Under the pieces are notes generated by a model. That model ran no database searches. It saw nothing but the letters and a program-made list of their open reading frames with translations, and was not told where the DNA came from. Of a stretch of DNA of 64,000 nt, positions 41,898 through 50,774 are shown piece by piece. The translations under genes were made by a program, and so were the position numbers. The DNA comes from Neoarius graeffei (taxonomy: Eukaryota > Chordata > Actinopteri > Siluriformes > Ariidae), in contig NC_083576.1 of NCBI RefSeq assembly GCF_027579695.1, forward strand, positions 34,805,260-34,869,259, in the 5' to 3' direction. How positions within the stretch are numbered: the stretch's first letter is position 1; every line of letters begins with the position of its first letter.

Positions 41898-43497
41898 CAA
41901 CCCTGATTCCAAAAAAGTTGGGACAAAATACATATTGTAAATAAAGACAGAATGCAATGATGTGGAAGTTTCAAAATTCCATATTTTATTCAGAATAGAA
42001 CATAGATGACATATCAAATGTTTAAACTGAGAAAATGTGTCATTTAAAGAGAAAAATTAGGTGATTTTAAATTTCATGACAACAACACATCTCAAAGTTG
42101 GGACAAGGCCATGTTTACCACTGTGAGACATCCACTTTTCTCTTTACAACAGTCTGTAAACATCTGGGGACTGAGGAGACAAGTTGCTCAAGTTTAGGGA
42201 TAGGAATGTTAACCCATTCTTGTCTAATGTAGGATTTTAGTTGCTCAACTGTCTTAGGTCTTTTTTGTCGTATCTTCCGTTTTATGATGCGCCAAATGTT
42301 TTCTATGGGTGAAAGATCTGGACTGCAGGCTGGCCAGTTCAGTACCCGGACCCTTCTTCTATGCAGCCATGATGCTGTAATTGATGTAGTATGTGGTTTG
42401 GCATTGTCATGTTGGAAAATGCAAGGTCTTCCCTGAAAGAGACATCATCTGGATGGGAGCATATGTTGCTCTAGAACCTGGATATACCTTTCAGCATTGA
42501 TGGTGTCTTTCCAGATGTGTAAGCTGCCCATGCCACATGCACTAATGCAACTCCATACCATCAGAGATGCAGGCTTCTGAACTGAGCGCTGATAACAACT
42601 TGGGTTGTCCTTCTCCTCTTTAGTCCGAATGACACAGCGTCCCTGATTTCCATAAAGAACTTCAAATTTTGATTCGTCTGACGACAGAACAGTTTTCCAC
42701 TTTGCCACAGTCCATTTTAAATGAGCCTTGGCCCAGAAAAGATGTCTGTGCTTCTGGATCATGTTTAGATACGGCTTCTTCTTTGAACTATAGAGTTTTA
42801 GCTGGCAACGGCGGATGGCACGGTGAATTGTGTTCACAGATAATGTTCTCTGGAAATATTTGTGAGCCCATTTTGTGATTTCCAATACAGAAGCATGCCT
42901 GTATGTGATGCAGTGCCGTCTAAGGGCCCGAAGATCACAGTCACCCAGTATGGTTTTCCAGCCTTGACCCTTATGCACAGAGATTCTTCCAGAGTCTCTG
43001 AATCTTTTGATGATATTATGCACTGTAGATGATATGTTCAAACTATTTGCAATTTTACACTGTCAAACTCCTTTCTGATATTGCTCCACTATTTTTTCAG
43101 CGCAGAATTAGGGGGATTGGTGATCCTCTTCCCATCTTTACTTCCGAGACCTGCTGCCACTCCAAGATGCTCTTTTTTATACCCAGTCATGTTAATGACC
43201 TATTGCCAATTGACCTAATGAGTTGCAATTTGGTCCTCCAGCTGTTCCTTTTTTGTACCTTTAACTTTTCCAGCCTCTTATTGCCCCTGTCCCAACTTTT
43301 TTGAGATGTGTTGCTGTCATGAAATTTCAAATGAGCCAATATTTGGCATGACATTTCAAAATGTCTCACTTTTGACATTTGATATGTTGTCTATGTTCTA
43401 TGGTGAATACAATGTCAGTTTTTGAGATTTGTAAATTATTGCATTCCATTTTTATTTACAATTTGTACTTTGTCCCAACTTTTTGGACTCTGGGTTG
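41898..43497 (-). mobile_element. Tc1-like element, third family, 1600 bp
   Basis: Terminal inverted repeats CAACCCTGATTCCAAAAAAG (left) and CTTTTTGGACTCTGGGTTG (right, inverted match), flanked by TA (41896-41897, 43498-43499). Inner AAAGTTGGGACAAGG/GTCCCAACTTTTTTGAG repeats give a direct-repeat structure. It is inserted in another Tc1-like element. Confidence 0.92.
42115..43100 (-). pseudogene. Tc1-like transposase, third family
   Basis: The best frame 43041-42445 begins within the [80 protein letters not shown], first catalytic block [14 protein letters not shown] (usually LWSDESKFE), [20 protein letters not shown] and [10 protein letters not shown] then a TGA. Downstream in the same direction are FQHDNAKPHTTSITASW (second Asp) and WPACSPDLSPIENIWRI (Glu), ending VDVSQW-stop at 42117-42115. 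The N-terminal HTH lies upstream of 43041 behind stops. Non-functional. Confidence 0.85.
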
Positions 43498-43585
43498 TAT
43501 ATCCCACCCTTTGACAGGTGCTATTATAATGACATAATCAATATTATTCACTTCATCTGTAAGTGGTCATAATGTTATGGCTGAT

Positions 43586-43586
43586 C

Positions 43587-43656
<70 letters not shown>
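43586..43656 (+). repeat. (TG)n(TA)n microsatellite
   Basis: Compound dinucleotide array immediately after the second-family Tc1 end. Confidence 0.95.
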
Positions 43657-43660
<4 letters not shown>

Positions 43661-43661
<1 letters not shown>

Positions 43662-43816
43662 AGCGAGAGAAGATATTATACGGTTGCACGAAGATATGAA
43701 CTTTATCTTTGAGTGGTGAACACATTCATGAGTGAGCAAAGTGAATGCATGAAAATATTTTCAACACAAAAAGATAAACTTCGTATCTTCACACCACCGT
43801 ATAATGTTCTTTCTAT
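43661..43816. repeat. Hairpin (foldback) repeat interrupted by LINE-F
   Basis: ACGAAGATATGAACTTTATC (43688-43707) is the near-perfect complement of GATAAACTTCGTATCTTCAC (43772-43791), with outer partners ATATTATACGGTTG and CACCGTATAATGTTC, around a loop of about 65 nt. LINE-F is inserted just after this, with its TSD TATATGGACAC; the repeat continues at 52599. Confidence 0.7.
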
Positions 43817-43859
43817 TATATGGACACGTCTCGTCTCGGCTCGTCTTCTTCCACTTTAT

Positions 43860-45369
43860 CCGGGACTGGGTCACGGAGGCAGCAGTCTAAGCATGGAAGC
43901 CCAAACTTCCCTTTCCCCAGACACCTCGGCCAGCTCCTCGGGAAGAACACCGAGGCGTTCCCAGGCCAGCCGAGAGACATAGTCCCTCCAGCGTGTCCTG
44001 GGTCTTCCCTGGGGCCTCCTCCCGGGGGACATGCCTGGAACACCTCCCCAGGGAGGCGTCCAGGAGGCATCCGAAAAAGATGCCCGAGCCACCTCAGCTG
44101 ATTCCTCTCGATGTGGAGGAGCAGCAGCTCTACTCCGAGCTCCTCCCAAGTGACTGTGCTTCTCACCCTATCTCTAAGGGAGCGCCCAGCCACCCTGCAA
44201 AGGAAACTCATTTTGGCCGCTTGTATCCACGATCTTGTTCTTTCGGTCATTACCCAAAGCTCATGACCATAGGTGAGAGTCGGAACATAGATCGACCGGT
44301 AAATTGAGAGCTTCGCCTTTTGGCTCAGCTCCTTCTTCACCACGACGGACCAGTAAAGCGACCGCATCACTACAGAGGCTGCACCGATCCGCCTGTCGAT
44401 CTCACGCTCCATCCTTCCCTCACTCGTGAACAAGATCCCAAGATACTTAAACTCCTCCACTTGAGGCAGGACTTCTCCACCAACCTGGAGAGGGCAAGCC
44501 ACCCTTTTCCGGTCGAGAACCATGGCCTCAGACTTGGAGGTGCTGATTCTCATCCCAGCTGCTTCACACCCGACTGCAAACCGCCCCAGTGCATGCTGAA
44601 GGTCCTAGTTTGAAGAAGCCAACAGGACAACATCATCCGCAAAAAGCAGAGATGAAATCCTGTGGTTCCCAAACAGGATTCCTTCCGGCCCCTGGCTGCG
44701 CCTAGAAATTCTGTCCATAAAAATTATGAACAGAACCGGTGACAAAGGGCAGCCCTGCTGGAGTCCAACATGCACTGGGAACAGGTCTGACTTACTGCCG
44801 GCAATGCGAACCAGACTCCTGCTCCGTTCGTACAGGGACTGGACAGCCCTTAGCAAAGAGCCCCGAACCCCATACTCCCGAAGCACCCCCCACAGAATAC
44901 CACAGGGGACATGGTCGAATGCCTTCTCCAGATCCACAAAGCACATGTGGACTGGTTAGGCAAACTCCCATGAACCCTCGAGCACCATATGAATGGTATA
45001 GAGCTGGTCCAGTGTTCCACGACCAGGACGAAAATCGCATTGTTCCTCCTGGATCCTAGGTTTGACTATTGGTCGAATTTTCCTCTCCAATACCCTGGAG
45101 TAAACCTTCCCTGGGAGGCTGAGAAGTGTGATTCCCCTATAATTGGAGCACACTCTCCGGTCCCCTTTCTTAAAAAGAGGGACCACCACCCCACTCTGCC
45201 ACTCCAGAGGCACTGTCCCCGACCACCACGCAATGTTGCAGAGGCGTGTCAACCAAGACAGCCCCACAACATCCAGAGACTTGAGATACTCAGGGAGGAT
45301 CTCATCCACCCCCGGTGCCTTGCCACTGAGGAGCTTGCAAACCACCTCAGTGACTTCGGCTTGGGTAAT
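43860..45369 (-). pseudogene. LINE-F reverse transcriptase half
   Basis: Minus-strand order: VCKLLSGKAPGVDEILPEYL, GVVVPLFKKGDRRVCSNYRG, QEEQCDFRPGRGTLDQLYT, an in-frame TAA (about 44957) after GSWEFA, MCFVDLEKAFDHVPCGILWG, VGLQQGCPLSPVLFIIFMDR, catalytic SLLFADDVVLLASSN, a TAG (about 44611), then ISTSKSEAMVLDRKRV, FKYLGILFTSEGRMEREIDR, LSIYRSIYVPTLTYGHELW. Near 44030 a frameshift occurs; the family C-terminus GRPRTRWRDYVSRLAWERLG continues in another frame. Two stops and one frameshift in about 490 codons. Confidence 0.9.
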
Positions 45370-45374
45370 GGATG

Positions 45375-45920
45375 TGTTAGGACTTGGACTGTTTTGGCCT
45401 CTAGAGGCCGCTGTTATTTCCTTTTCGTATCATGTTTATTTTGGCCTCTAGAGGCCACCACTGTTCCTGTGTTTTGTGTTTTTGTTAATTGCCTGTTTAG
45501 TCCTAATTATCTTCACCTGTGTCCTTAATTAGTTTGTGTATTTATACCCCTGAGTTCAGTCCTCTTGTCACGGAGTCTTTGTGCTGTTATGTTTATCTCC
45601 AGTTTCCTTTGTACTGTGTTCTTTGTTTTGCACTTTGCTTTTCTTTTGGATTTAGTAGTGACTGTGTTTTGTGGATCTTCTGAGGTTTTGCATTTTTGCC
45701 TTTTTCTTTTTGAACTTTTGGATTATACTCTTTGTTTTTTTTTTTGTTTTTTTTTTGCCCTGGATTGTATATAGTGTACATAGTATAAATAAACCTTTTG
45801 ATACTTTTTCTACTTCCGCCTCACGCCTCTGCATTTGAGTCATCCCCCTGGTGGCCTAGTGGGGGTTTGCTGGATCATCACACCAATGAACCAGGTTCGA
45901 ATCCCAGCAAAACCCTAACA
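45375..45920 (+). repeat. Gypsy-3 5' LTR
   Basis: TGTTAGGACTTGG ... CCCTAACA. The U3 holds two copies of the palindrome GGCCTCTAGAGGCC. TATA-like TTTATACC lies at 45541-45548 and AATAAA near 45788-45793. The 3' end carries Pol III-type A-box and B-box matches (45852-45863, 45894-45904) and an inverted pair GGTTTGCTGG/CCAGCAAAACC. Confidence 0.95.
45541..45580 (+). promoter_or_regulatory. Gypsy-3 core promoter and predicted mRNA start
   Basis: TTTATACCCC at 45541-45550, and about 28 nt on, CGGAGTCTTT at 45571-45580. The latter is the reverse complement of AAAGACTCCG at 45922-45931, just after the LTR. A start at or just before 45571 would put this at the very 5' end of the mRNA, as Tf1-type self-priming requires. 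The start site is inferred, not observed. Confidence 0.55.
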
Positions 45921-45931
45921 GAAAGACTCCG
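45921..45931 (+). other. Gypsy-3 primer-binding site, self-priming type
   Basis: GAAAGACTCCG directly follows the LTR end CCCTAACA. It lacks the TGG start expected for a tRNA primer, but 10 bases are the exact complement of 45571-45580 within the same LTR. In Tf1 the RNA 5' end folds onto the PBS and is cleaved to serve as primer. Confidence 0.7.
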
Positions 45932-45933
45932 TT

Positions 45934-46919
45934 ATGACCGACTCAGCAGAGGCTGCTTCAACTGTCTACCCGGCCAACCTTCAGGGAATTACGGCAGCTT
46001 TGACACGCTTCGGAGCAACCATGGACGCTCATGGACGTACGCTCACCAGCCAACGTGAGGCCCTTGCTCGCCACGAGGAACTGCTTCAGCAAATCGGGAA
46101 AACCCTGGCACAGCTGACATCTCTGCCTGCATCTCCTGATCCAGCTCCTGCTCCTGTGCCTCCTGCCATGCTGCCTTCTTCACCTTGTGAACCCAGCCTT
46201 CCTGCACCACAGAGGTACGACGGCAAGCACAGTGAGTGCCGAGAGTTCCTTACCCAGTGTCAACTCACCTTTGAGCTTCAGCCTACCACCTACACTACGG
46301 CCGCAAGATTGCCTTTGTGATCACCTTATTAGTTGGTAAGGCGCGAGCCTGGGCTACTGCTATCTGGCAAAGACAGGGACCTGAGTGCCTTGATTTCCAG
46401 CTGTTCTCTGAAGAGATGCTTCGGGTCTTTGATCAGGCGGACATCAGTACTGATGCAGCCCGAAAGCTCATGTCCATCCGGCAAGGAGGAAGCATCGCAG
46501 ATTATGCCATCTCGTTCCGAACGCTCGCAGCAGTAAGTGGATGGAACGAGACTGCCCTGGTGTCAGCCTTCCACCATGGTCTGTCTGACCCCATCAAGGA
46601 CGGTCTGGCCTCTATTGGATGCCCAAGTGACCTTGAAACCCTCATCTCACATGCTATTCGTCTGGACAACAGGATGAGAGAATGCCACCAAGCCTTGAGC
46701 CCCCCCAGCCTCCCTACCTCTACCTGGAGACCGTCTACCTCCTTCAGTAACTGTCCAGAACCCATGCAAGTGGGTTGTACTCGCCTCTCCGCATCTGAGA
46801 GGGAGCGCAGAAGGAGGGACAAGTGCTGCATCTACTGTGGCAAGCCTGGTCACTTCCGAGCATCATGTCCCGAACTCTTGGGAAAAGGACCACCCCGTCC
46901 AGCCGAGGGAGGGTTGTGA
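45934..46919 (+). pseudogene. Gypsy-3 gag with CCHC knuckle, one frameshift
   Basis: ATG at 45934 (MTDSAEAASTVYPANLQGIT), 14 nt after the LTR. The N-terminal part has a coiled-coil-like TRFGATMDAHGRTLTSQREA, then a Pro-rich linker and the capsid start PSLPAPQRYDGKHSECREF. Near 46290-46305 a single-nucleotide shift ends the first frame at 46320; the capsid continues in the next frame as IAFVITLLVGKARAWATAIW-like sequence, MLRVFDQADISTDAARKLM and LVSAFHHGLSDPIKDGLAS. A retroviral zinc knuckle [14 protein letters not shown] lies near 46832-46873, followed by the stop at 46917-46919. Gag packages RNA in the particle. Apart from the shift it is complete; an assembly error at this point cannot be excluded. 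Confidence 0.88.
46880..46886 (+). promoter_or_regulatory. -1 ribosomal frameshift heptamer GGGAAAA
   Basis: GGGAAAA lies 33 nt before the gag stop with gag-frame spacing G GGA AAA, the X XXY YYZ register for -1 slippage. The pol frame is exactly -1 relative to gag. PEG10, the mammalian derivative of this group, uses GGGAAAC. A downstream pseudoknot was not modelled. Confidence 0.75.
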
Positions 46920-49900
46920 CGGGGCCTACCCTCTCTCCCGGACTCCCTGGCCAAGGAATCTACATCCCGGTCTCCATCTCCTGGGGTGAGTCTGTCCACT
47001 CTTGTCAAGCTTTGATAGACTCAGGGGCGGCTGGGAACTTTATGGATATTCACTTCGCCCAAAGCATCAATATTCCGACTGCACCTCTTGAAGTCCCACT
47101 GTCTGTGTCTGCCCTCGATGGCCAAGCGTTAGGTGATGGAAGAGTCACCCAAGTTACTTCTCCAGTCTTCCTCCAGTCTCAAGGTCACAAGGAAGAAATA
47201 TCCCTGCACCTGATTCCTTCACCTGAGTTCCCAGTTATTCTAGGCCTTCCTTGGCTTACTCGCCACAACCCTCACATAGACTGGGTAACAAGCCAGGTTG
47301 TGGAATGGGGCCCTGCATGCCATGCCTCTTGTCTGCTCTCTAGCCCTCCTGTGTCTCCTGCCGAGCCCCCTGATCTCACCGAGTTATCTCAAGTTCCCAC
47401 AGAGTACTGGGATCTCAAGGAGGTATTCAGCAAGAGCAGGGCCGCCGTTCTTCCTCCGCACCGGGCCTACGACTGTGCCATCGACTTGCTCCCTGGGACT
47501 ACCCCTCCTCGTGGCAGACTGTTTTCCCTCTCTCAGCCAGAACGCAAGGCCATGGAGGAATACCTCAAAGATGCCCTGGTCTCTGGGTTCATTCGACCCT
47601 CCACCTCACCTGCTGGTGCTGGCTTCTTCTTTGTCGGCAAGAAGGATGGGGGGCTCCGACCATGTATTGACTACAGGGGCCTGAACAAGATCACTGTGCG
47701 CAACCGATATCCCCTTCCGCTGATGTCCACTGCTTTCGACCTGCTCCAAGGCGCCACCGTCTTCACCAAGTTGGACCTACGGAACGCATACCACCTCATC
47801 CCTATCCGACAGGGAGACGAGTGGAAGACTGCCTTTAACACCCCGTCTGGGCACTACGAATACCAGGTGATGCCCTTTGGACTCACCAACGCACCAGCTG
47901 TTTTTCAGGCCCTAATCAATGACGTCTTAAGGGACATGATTAACCTGTACGTTTTTGTCTACCTCGATGACATCCTTATCTTTTCCAAGACCGTGCAGGA
48001 GCACCGCCACCATGTCCGCCAGGTTCTCCAGAGGCTGCTACAGAACAATCTGTTCGCCAAGGCCCAGAAATGCGAATTTCATGTTCCCGAGGTCTCCTTT
48101 CTGGGATTTATTGTACGGACAGGCCAACTCCAAATGGACCCTGCCAAGACCCTGGCCATCAGGGACTGGCCTACTCCCAAGTCCGTTAAGGAGGTTCAAC
48201 GGTTCTTAGGTTTCTCTAACTTCTACCACAAGTTCATCAGGAACTTCAGTTCTGTAGCAGCACCCATGTCAGACCTCACCAAAGGGACAGGTGGATCTTA
48301 TGGCTGGTCTCCTCAGGCGGAAAAGGCGTTCAAAGACCTCAAGGACCGCTTCTGCACGGCACCCATTCTGGTCCTCCCGGACACCTCCCAACCATTCATC
48401 GTGGAGGTGGACACCTCGGACAGTGGTGTCGGCGCGGTGCTCTCTCAACATTCGGAAGGAAAGCTGCACCCCTGCGCTTACTTCTCCCACCACCTGAGTC
48501 CTGCGGAGTCCCAGTACGATGTGGGGGATCGAGAACTGCTAGCGGTCAAACTGGCCCTTGAGGAGTGGAGGCACTGGCTGGAGGGAGCGCAACATCCATT
48601 CCTGCTTTGGACTGACCACAAGAACCTGGAGTACCTCCAGCAAGCCAAGAGACTTAACCCTCGACAGGCTAGGTGGGCCCTGTTTTTCAGTCGGTTTGAC
48701 TTCACCCTCTCGTACCGCCCCGGCTCCAAGAACACCAAACCTGACGCACTGTCCAGGCTATTCTCTGCCACTAACAGGGAGAATGAAGTCGGGCCTATTA
48801 TCCCTGTGTCCCGGATTGTGGCCCCTGTCCGCTGGGGTATTGAGGAGGCTGTCCGACGAGCCCAACGCCAGGACCCCGGTCCTGGGACGGGGCCACCGGG
48901 CCTCTTGTACGTCCCACATCAAGCCCGGGCCAAGGTTCTCCAGTGGGGTCACTCTTCCCCTCTCACCGCCCACCCGGGAGCTCGGAGGACCCTGGACTTC
49001 CTGAAAAGACGCTTCTGGTGGCCTAACATGGAGCAGGAAGTAAGGTCATTTGTCCTGTCCTGTGAGGTTTGCACCAGAACCAAGAACCCACGACAGCGTC
49101 CCCAGGGTCTCCTGCATCCTCTGACCATTCCCCGGCGTCCCTGGTCCCACGTGGCAGTCGACTTCATCACGGGTCTCCCTGAGTCACAAGGTAACACGGT
49201 CATTTTGGTCATTGTTGACAGATTCTCCAAGGCCTGCCGCTTCATACCACTGTGCAAACTCCCCTCTGCTCTTGAAACAGCGAAACTTATGTTTAATCAT
49301 GTCTTCCAAGTCTTTGGTCTTCCACAGGATATCGTCTCAGACCAAGGGCCCCAGTTCTCCTCCCGAGTGTGGCACGGGGTCTGCAAGGTCATCGGAGCCA
49401 CTGCCAGCCTCTCCTCTGGGTTTCACCCACAGTCCAATGGTCAGACGGAGAGGCTCAACCAGGACCTGGAAACCACCCTGCGAGGCCTGGCTATGGATAA
49501 CCCGACATCGTGGAGCACCTGGCTGCCATGGGCAGAGTACGCCCACAACACCCTGCAGTCATCGGCCACCAAGCTGTCGCCATTCCAGTGCCAATTCGGG
49601 TTCCAGCCACCTCTGTTCCCAGACCAGGAGGAGGACGCGGGGGTGCCCTCGGTCAACCAATATGTGAGACGGTGTTGCAAGACCTGGAGCAAGGTCAGGA
49701 AGACCCTCATCCAGACCTCCAGAACCAACCAGACTCAGGCCAACCGCCATAGAAGACCTGCACACACTTTCCGCCCTGGGCAGCGGGTTTGGCTGTCCAC
49801 TAAGGACCTTCCGCTGTGGGTGGAGAACCGCAAGCTTGCTCCTCGCTACATTGGCCCCTTCAAGGTGGTGCGCAGGGTGAACCCTGTCTCCTACCGGCTC

Positions 49901-50218
49901 CAGTTGCCCCGGACTCTGAGGATCAACCCCACTTTCCATGTTTCCCTCTTGCGGCCTGTACTGATGTCTACGTATGCCCCTGCCCCTAGGAACCCCCCAC
50001 CCCCCCGCATCTTCCAGGGGAAGACTGTGTTCACTGTGCATCGCCTGCTTGACTCCCGCCGGGTCCACGGTGGGTTGCAATATCTGGTGGACTGGGAGGG
50101 CTATGGTCCTGAGGAGCGCTGCTGGGTTCCTGCTCGGGATGTCCTAGATAAAGAACTGTGTCAGGACTTCCATTCGGCCCATCCGGATCACCCTGGGAAC
50201 GTCAGGAGACGCTCCTAG
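46887..50218 (+). CDS. Gypsy-3 pol polyprotein, fully open
   Basis: The open frame (46823-50218, entered by frameshift at 46880) has no stop. In order: aspartic protease ([15 protein letters not shown], about 46999-47046), RT ([80 protein letters not shown], catalytic [12 protein letters not shown] near 47954-47989), RNase H ([40 protein letters not shown]), integrase zinc finger (H...H...[12 protein letters not shown]), integrase core with the three acidic residues in [23 protein letters not shown] and [11 protein letters not shown], a GPF region ([20 protein letters not shown]), and a C-terminal chromodomain ([20 protein letters not shown]). All catalytic residues are present. It ends at the TAG at 50216-50218, beside the polypurine tract. 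Confidence 0.95.
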
Positions 50219-50231
50219 AGGGGGGGGGTCC
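50217..50231 (+). other. Gypsy-3 polypurine tract
   Basis: AGAGGGGGGGGGTCC immediately before the 3' LTR start TGTTAGG, the plus-strand primer site. It overlaps the pol stop codon. Confidence 0.8.
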
Positions 50232-50769
50232 TGTTAGGACTTGGACTGTTTTGGCCTCTAGAGGCCGCTGTTATTTCCTTTTCGTGTCATGTTTATTTTG
50301 GCCTCTAGAGGCCGCCACTGTTCCTGTGTTTTGTGTTTTTGTTAATTTCCTGTTTAGTCCTAATTATGTTCACCTGTGTCCTTAATTAGTTTGTGTATGT
50401 ATACCCCTGAGTTCAGTCCTCTTGTCACGGAGTCTTTGTGCTGTTATGTTTATCTCCAGTTTCCTTTGTACTGTGTTCTTTGTTTTGCACTTTGCTTTTC
50501 TTTTGGATTTAGTAGTGACTGTGTTTTGTGGATCTTCTGAGCTTTTGCATTTTTGCCTTTTTCTTTTTGAACTTTTGGATTATACTCTTTGTTTTTTTTT
50601 TTTTTGCCCTGGATTGTATATAGTGTACATAGTATAAATAAACCTTTTGATACTTTTTCTACTTCCGCCTCACGCCTCTGCATTTGAGTCATCCCCCTGG
50701 TGGCCTAGTGGGGGTTTGCTGGATCATCACACCAACGAACCAGGTTCGAATCCCAGCAAAACCCTAACA
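50232..50769 (+). repeat. Gypsy-3 3' LTR
   Basis: It matches the 5' LTR with seven substitutions by eye plus a shorter poly-T, and retains both palindromes, the AATAAA signal and the A/B-box-like end. Confidence 0.95.
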
Positions 50770-50774
50770 GGATG

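Larger units (their letters stand above)
41386..43590 (-). mobile_element. Tc1-like element, second family, fragmented
   Basis: The right part consists of 41561-41897 and 43498-43590, rejoined across another Tc1 inserted at a TA. The right end ATTCACTTCATCTGTAAGTG and GTCATAATGTTATGGCTGAT is a widespread fish Tc1-type terminal sequence. The left half, including most of the transposase, is missing, and the left boundary is uncertain. It is followed by a TG/TA microsatellite. Confidence 0.65.
45375..50769 (+). mobile_element. Gypsy-3, sushi-ichi-like chromovirus, nearly intact
   Basis: 5395 bp with LTRs of 546 and 538 bp, flanked by the TSD GGATG (45370-45374 and 50770-50774). By eye the LTRs differ at seven substitutions plus a poly-T length change, so it is a young insertion. 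The order is LTR, self-complementary primer-binding site, gag, pol in the -1 frame (protease, RT, RNase H, integrase, chromodomain), polypurine tract, LTR. This organisation matches the vertebrate sushi/Tf1 group, whose gag-pol gave rise to mammalian PEG10 and RTL genes (established knowledge). It is inserted in the LINE-F ORF. Confidence 0.95.

Noticed and set aside
45850..45914. Possible tRNA gene
   Set aside because: A- and B-box matches are present, but no acceptor stem or cloverleaf forms and the segment is part of a repeated LTR.
47298..50080. Several ORFs overlapping the gypsy-3 pol in other frames
   Set aside because: GC-rich coding sequence leaves long chance frames; none has a domain.
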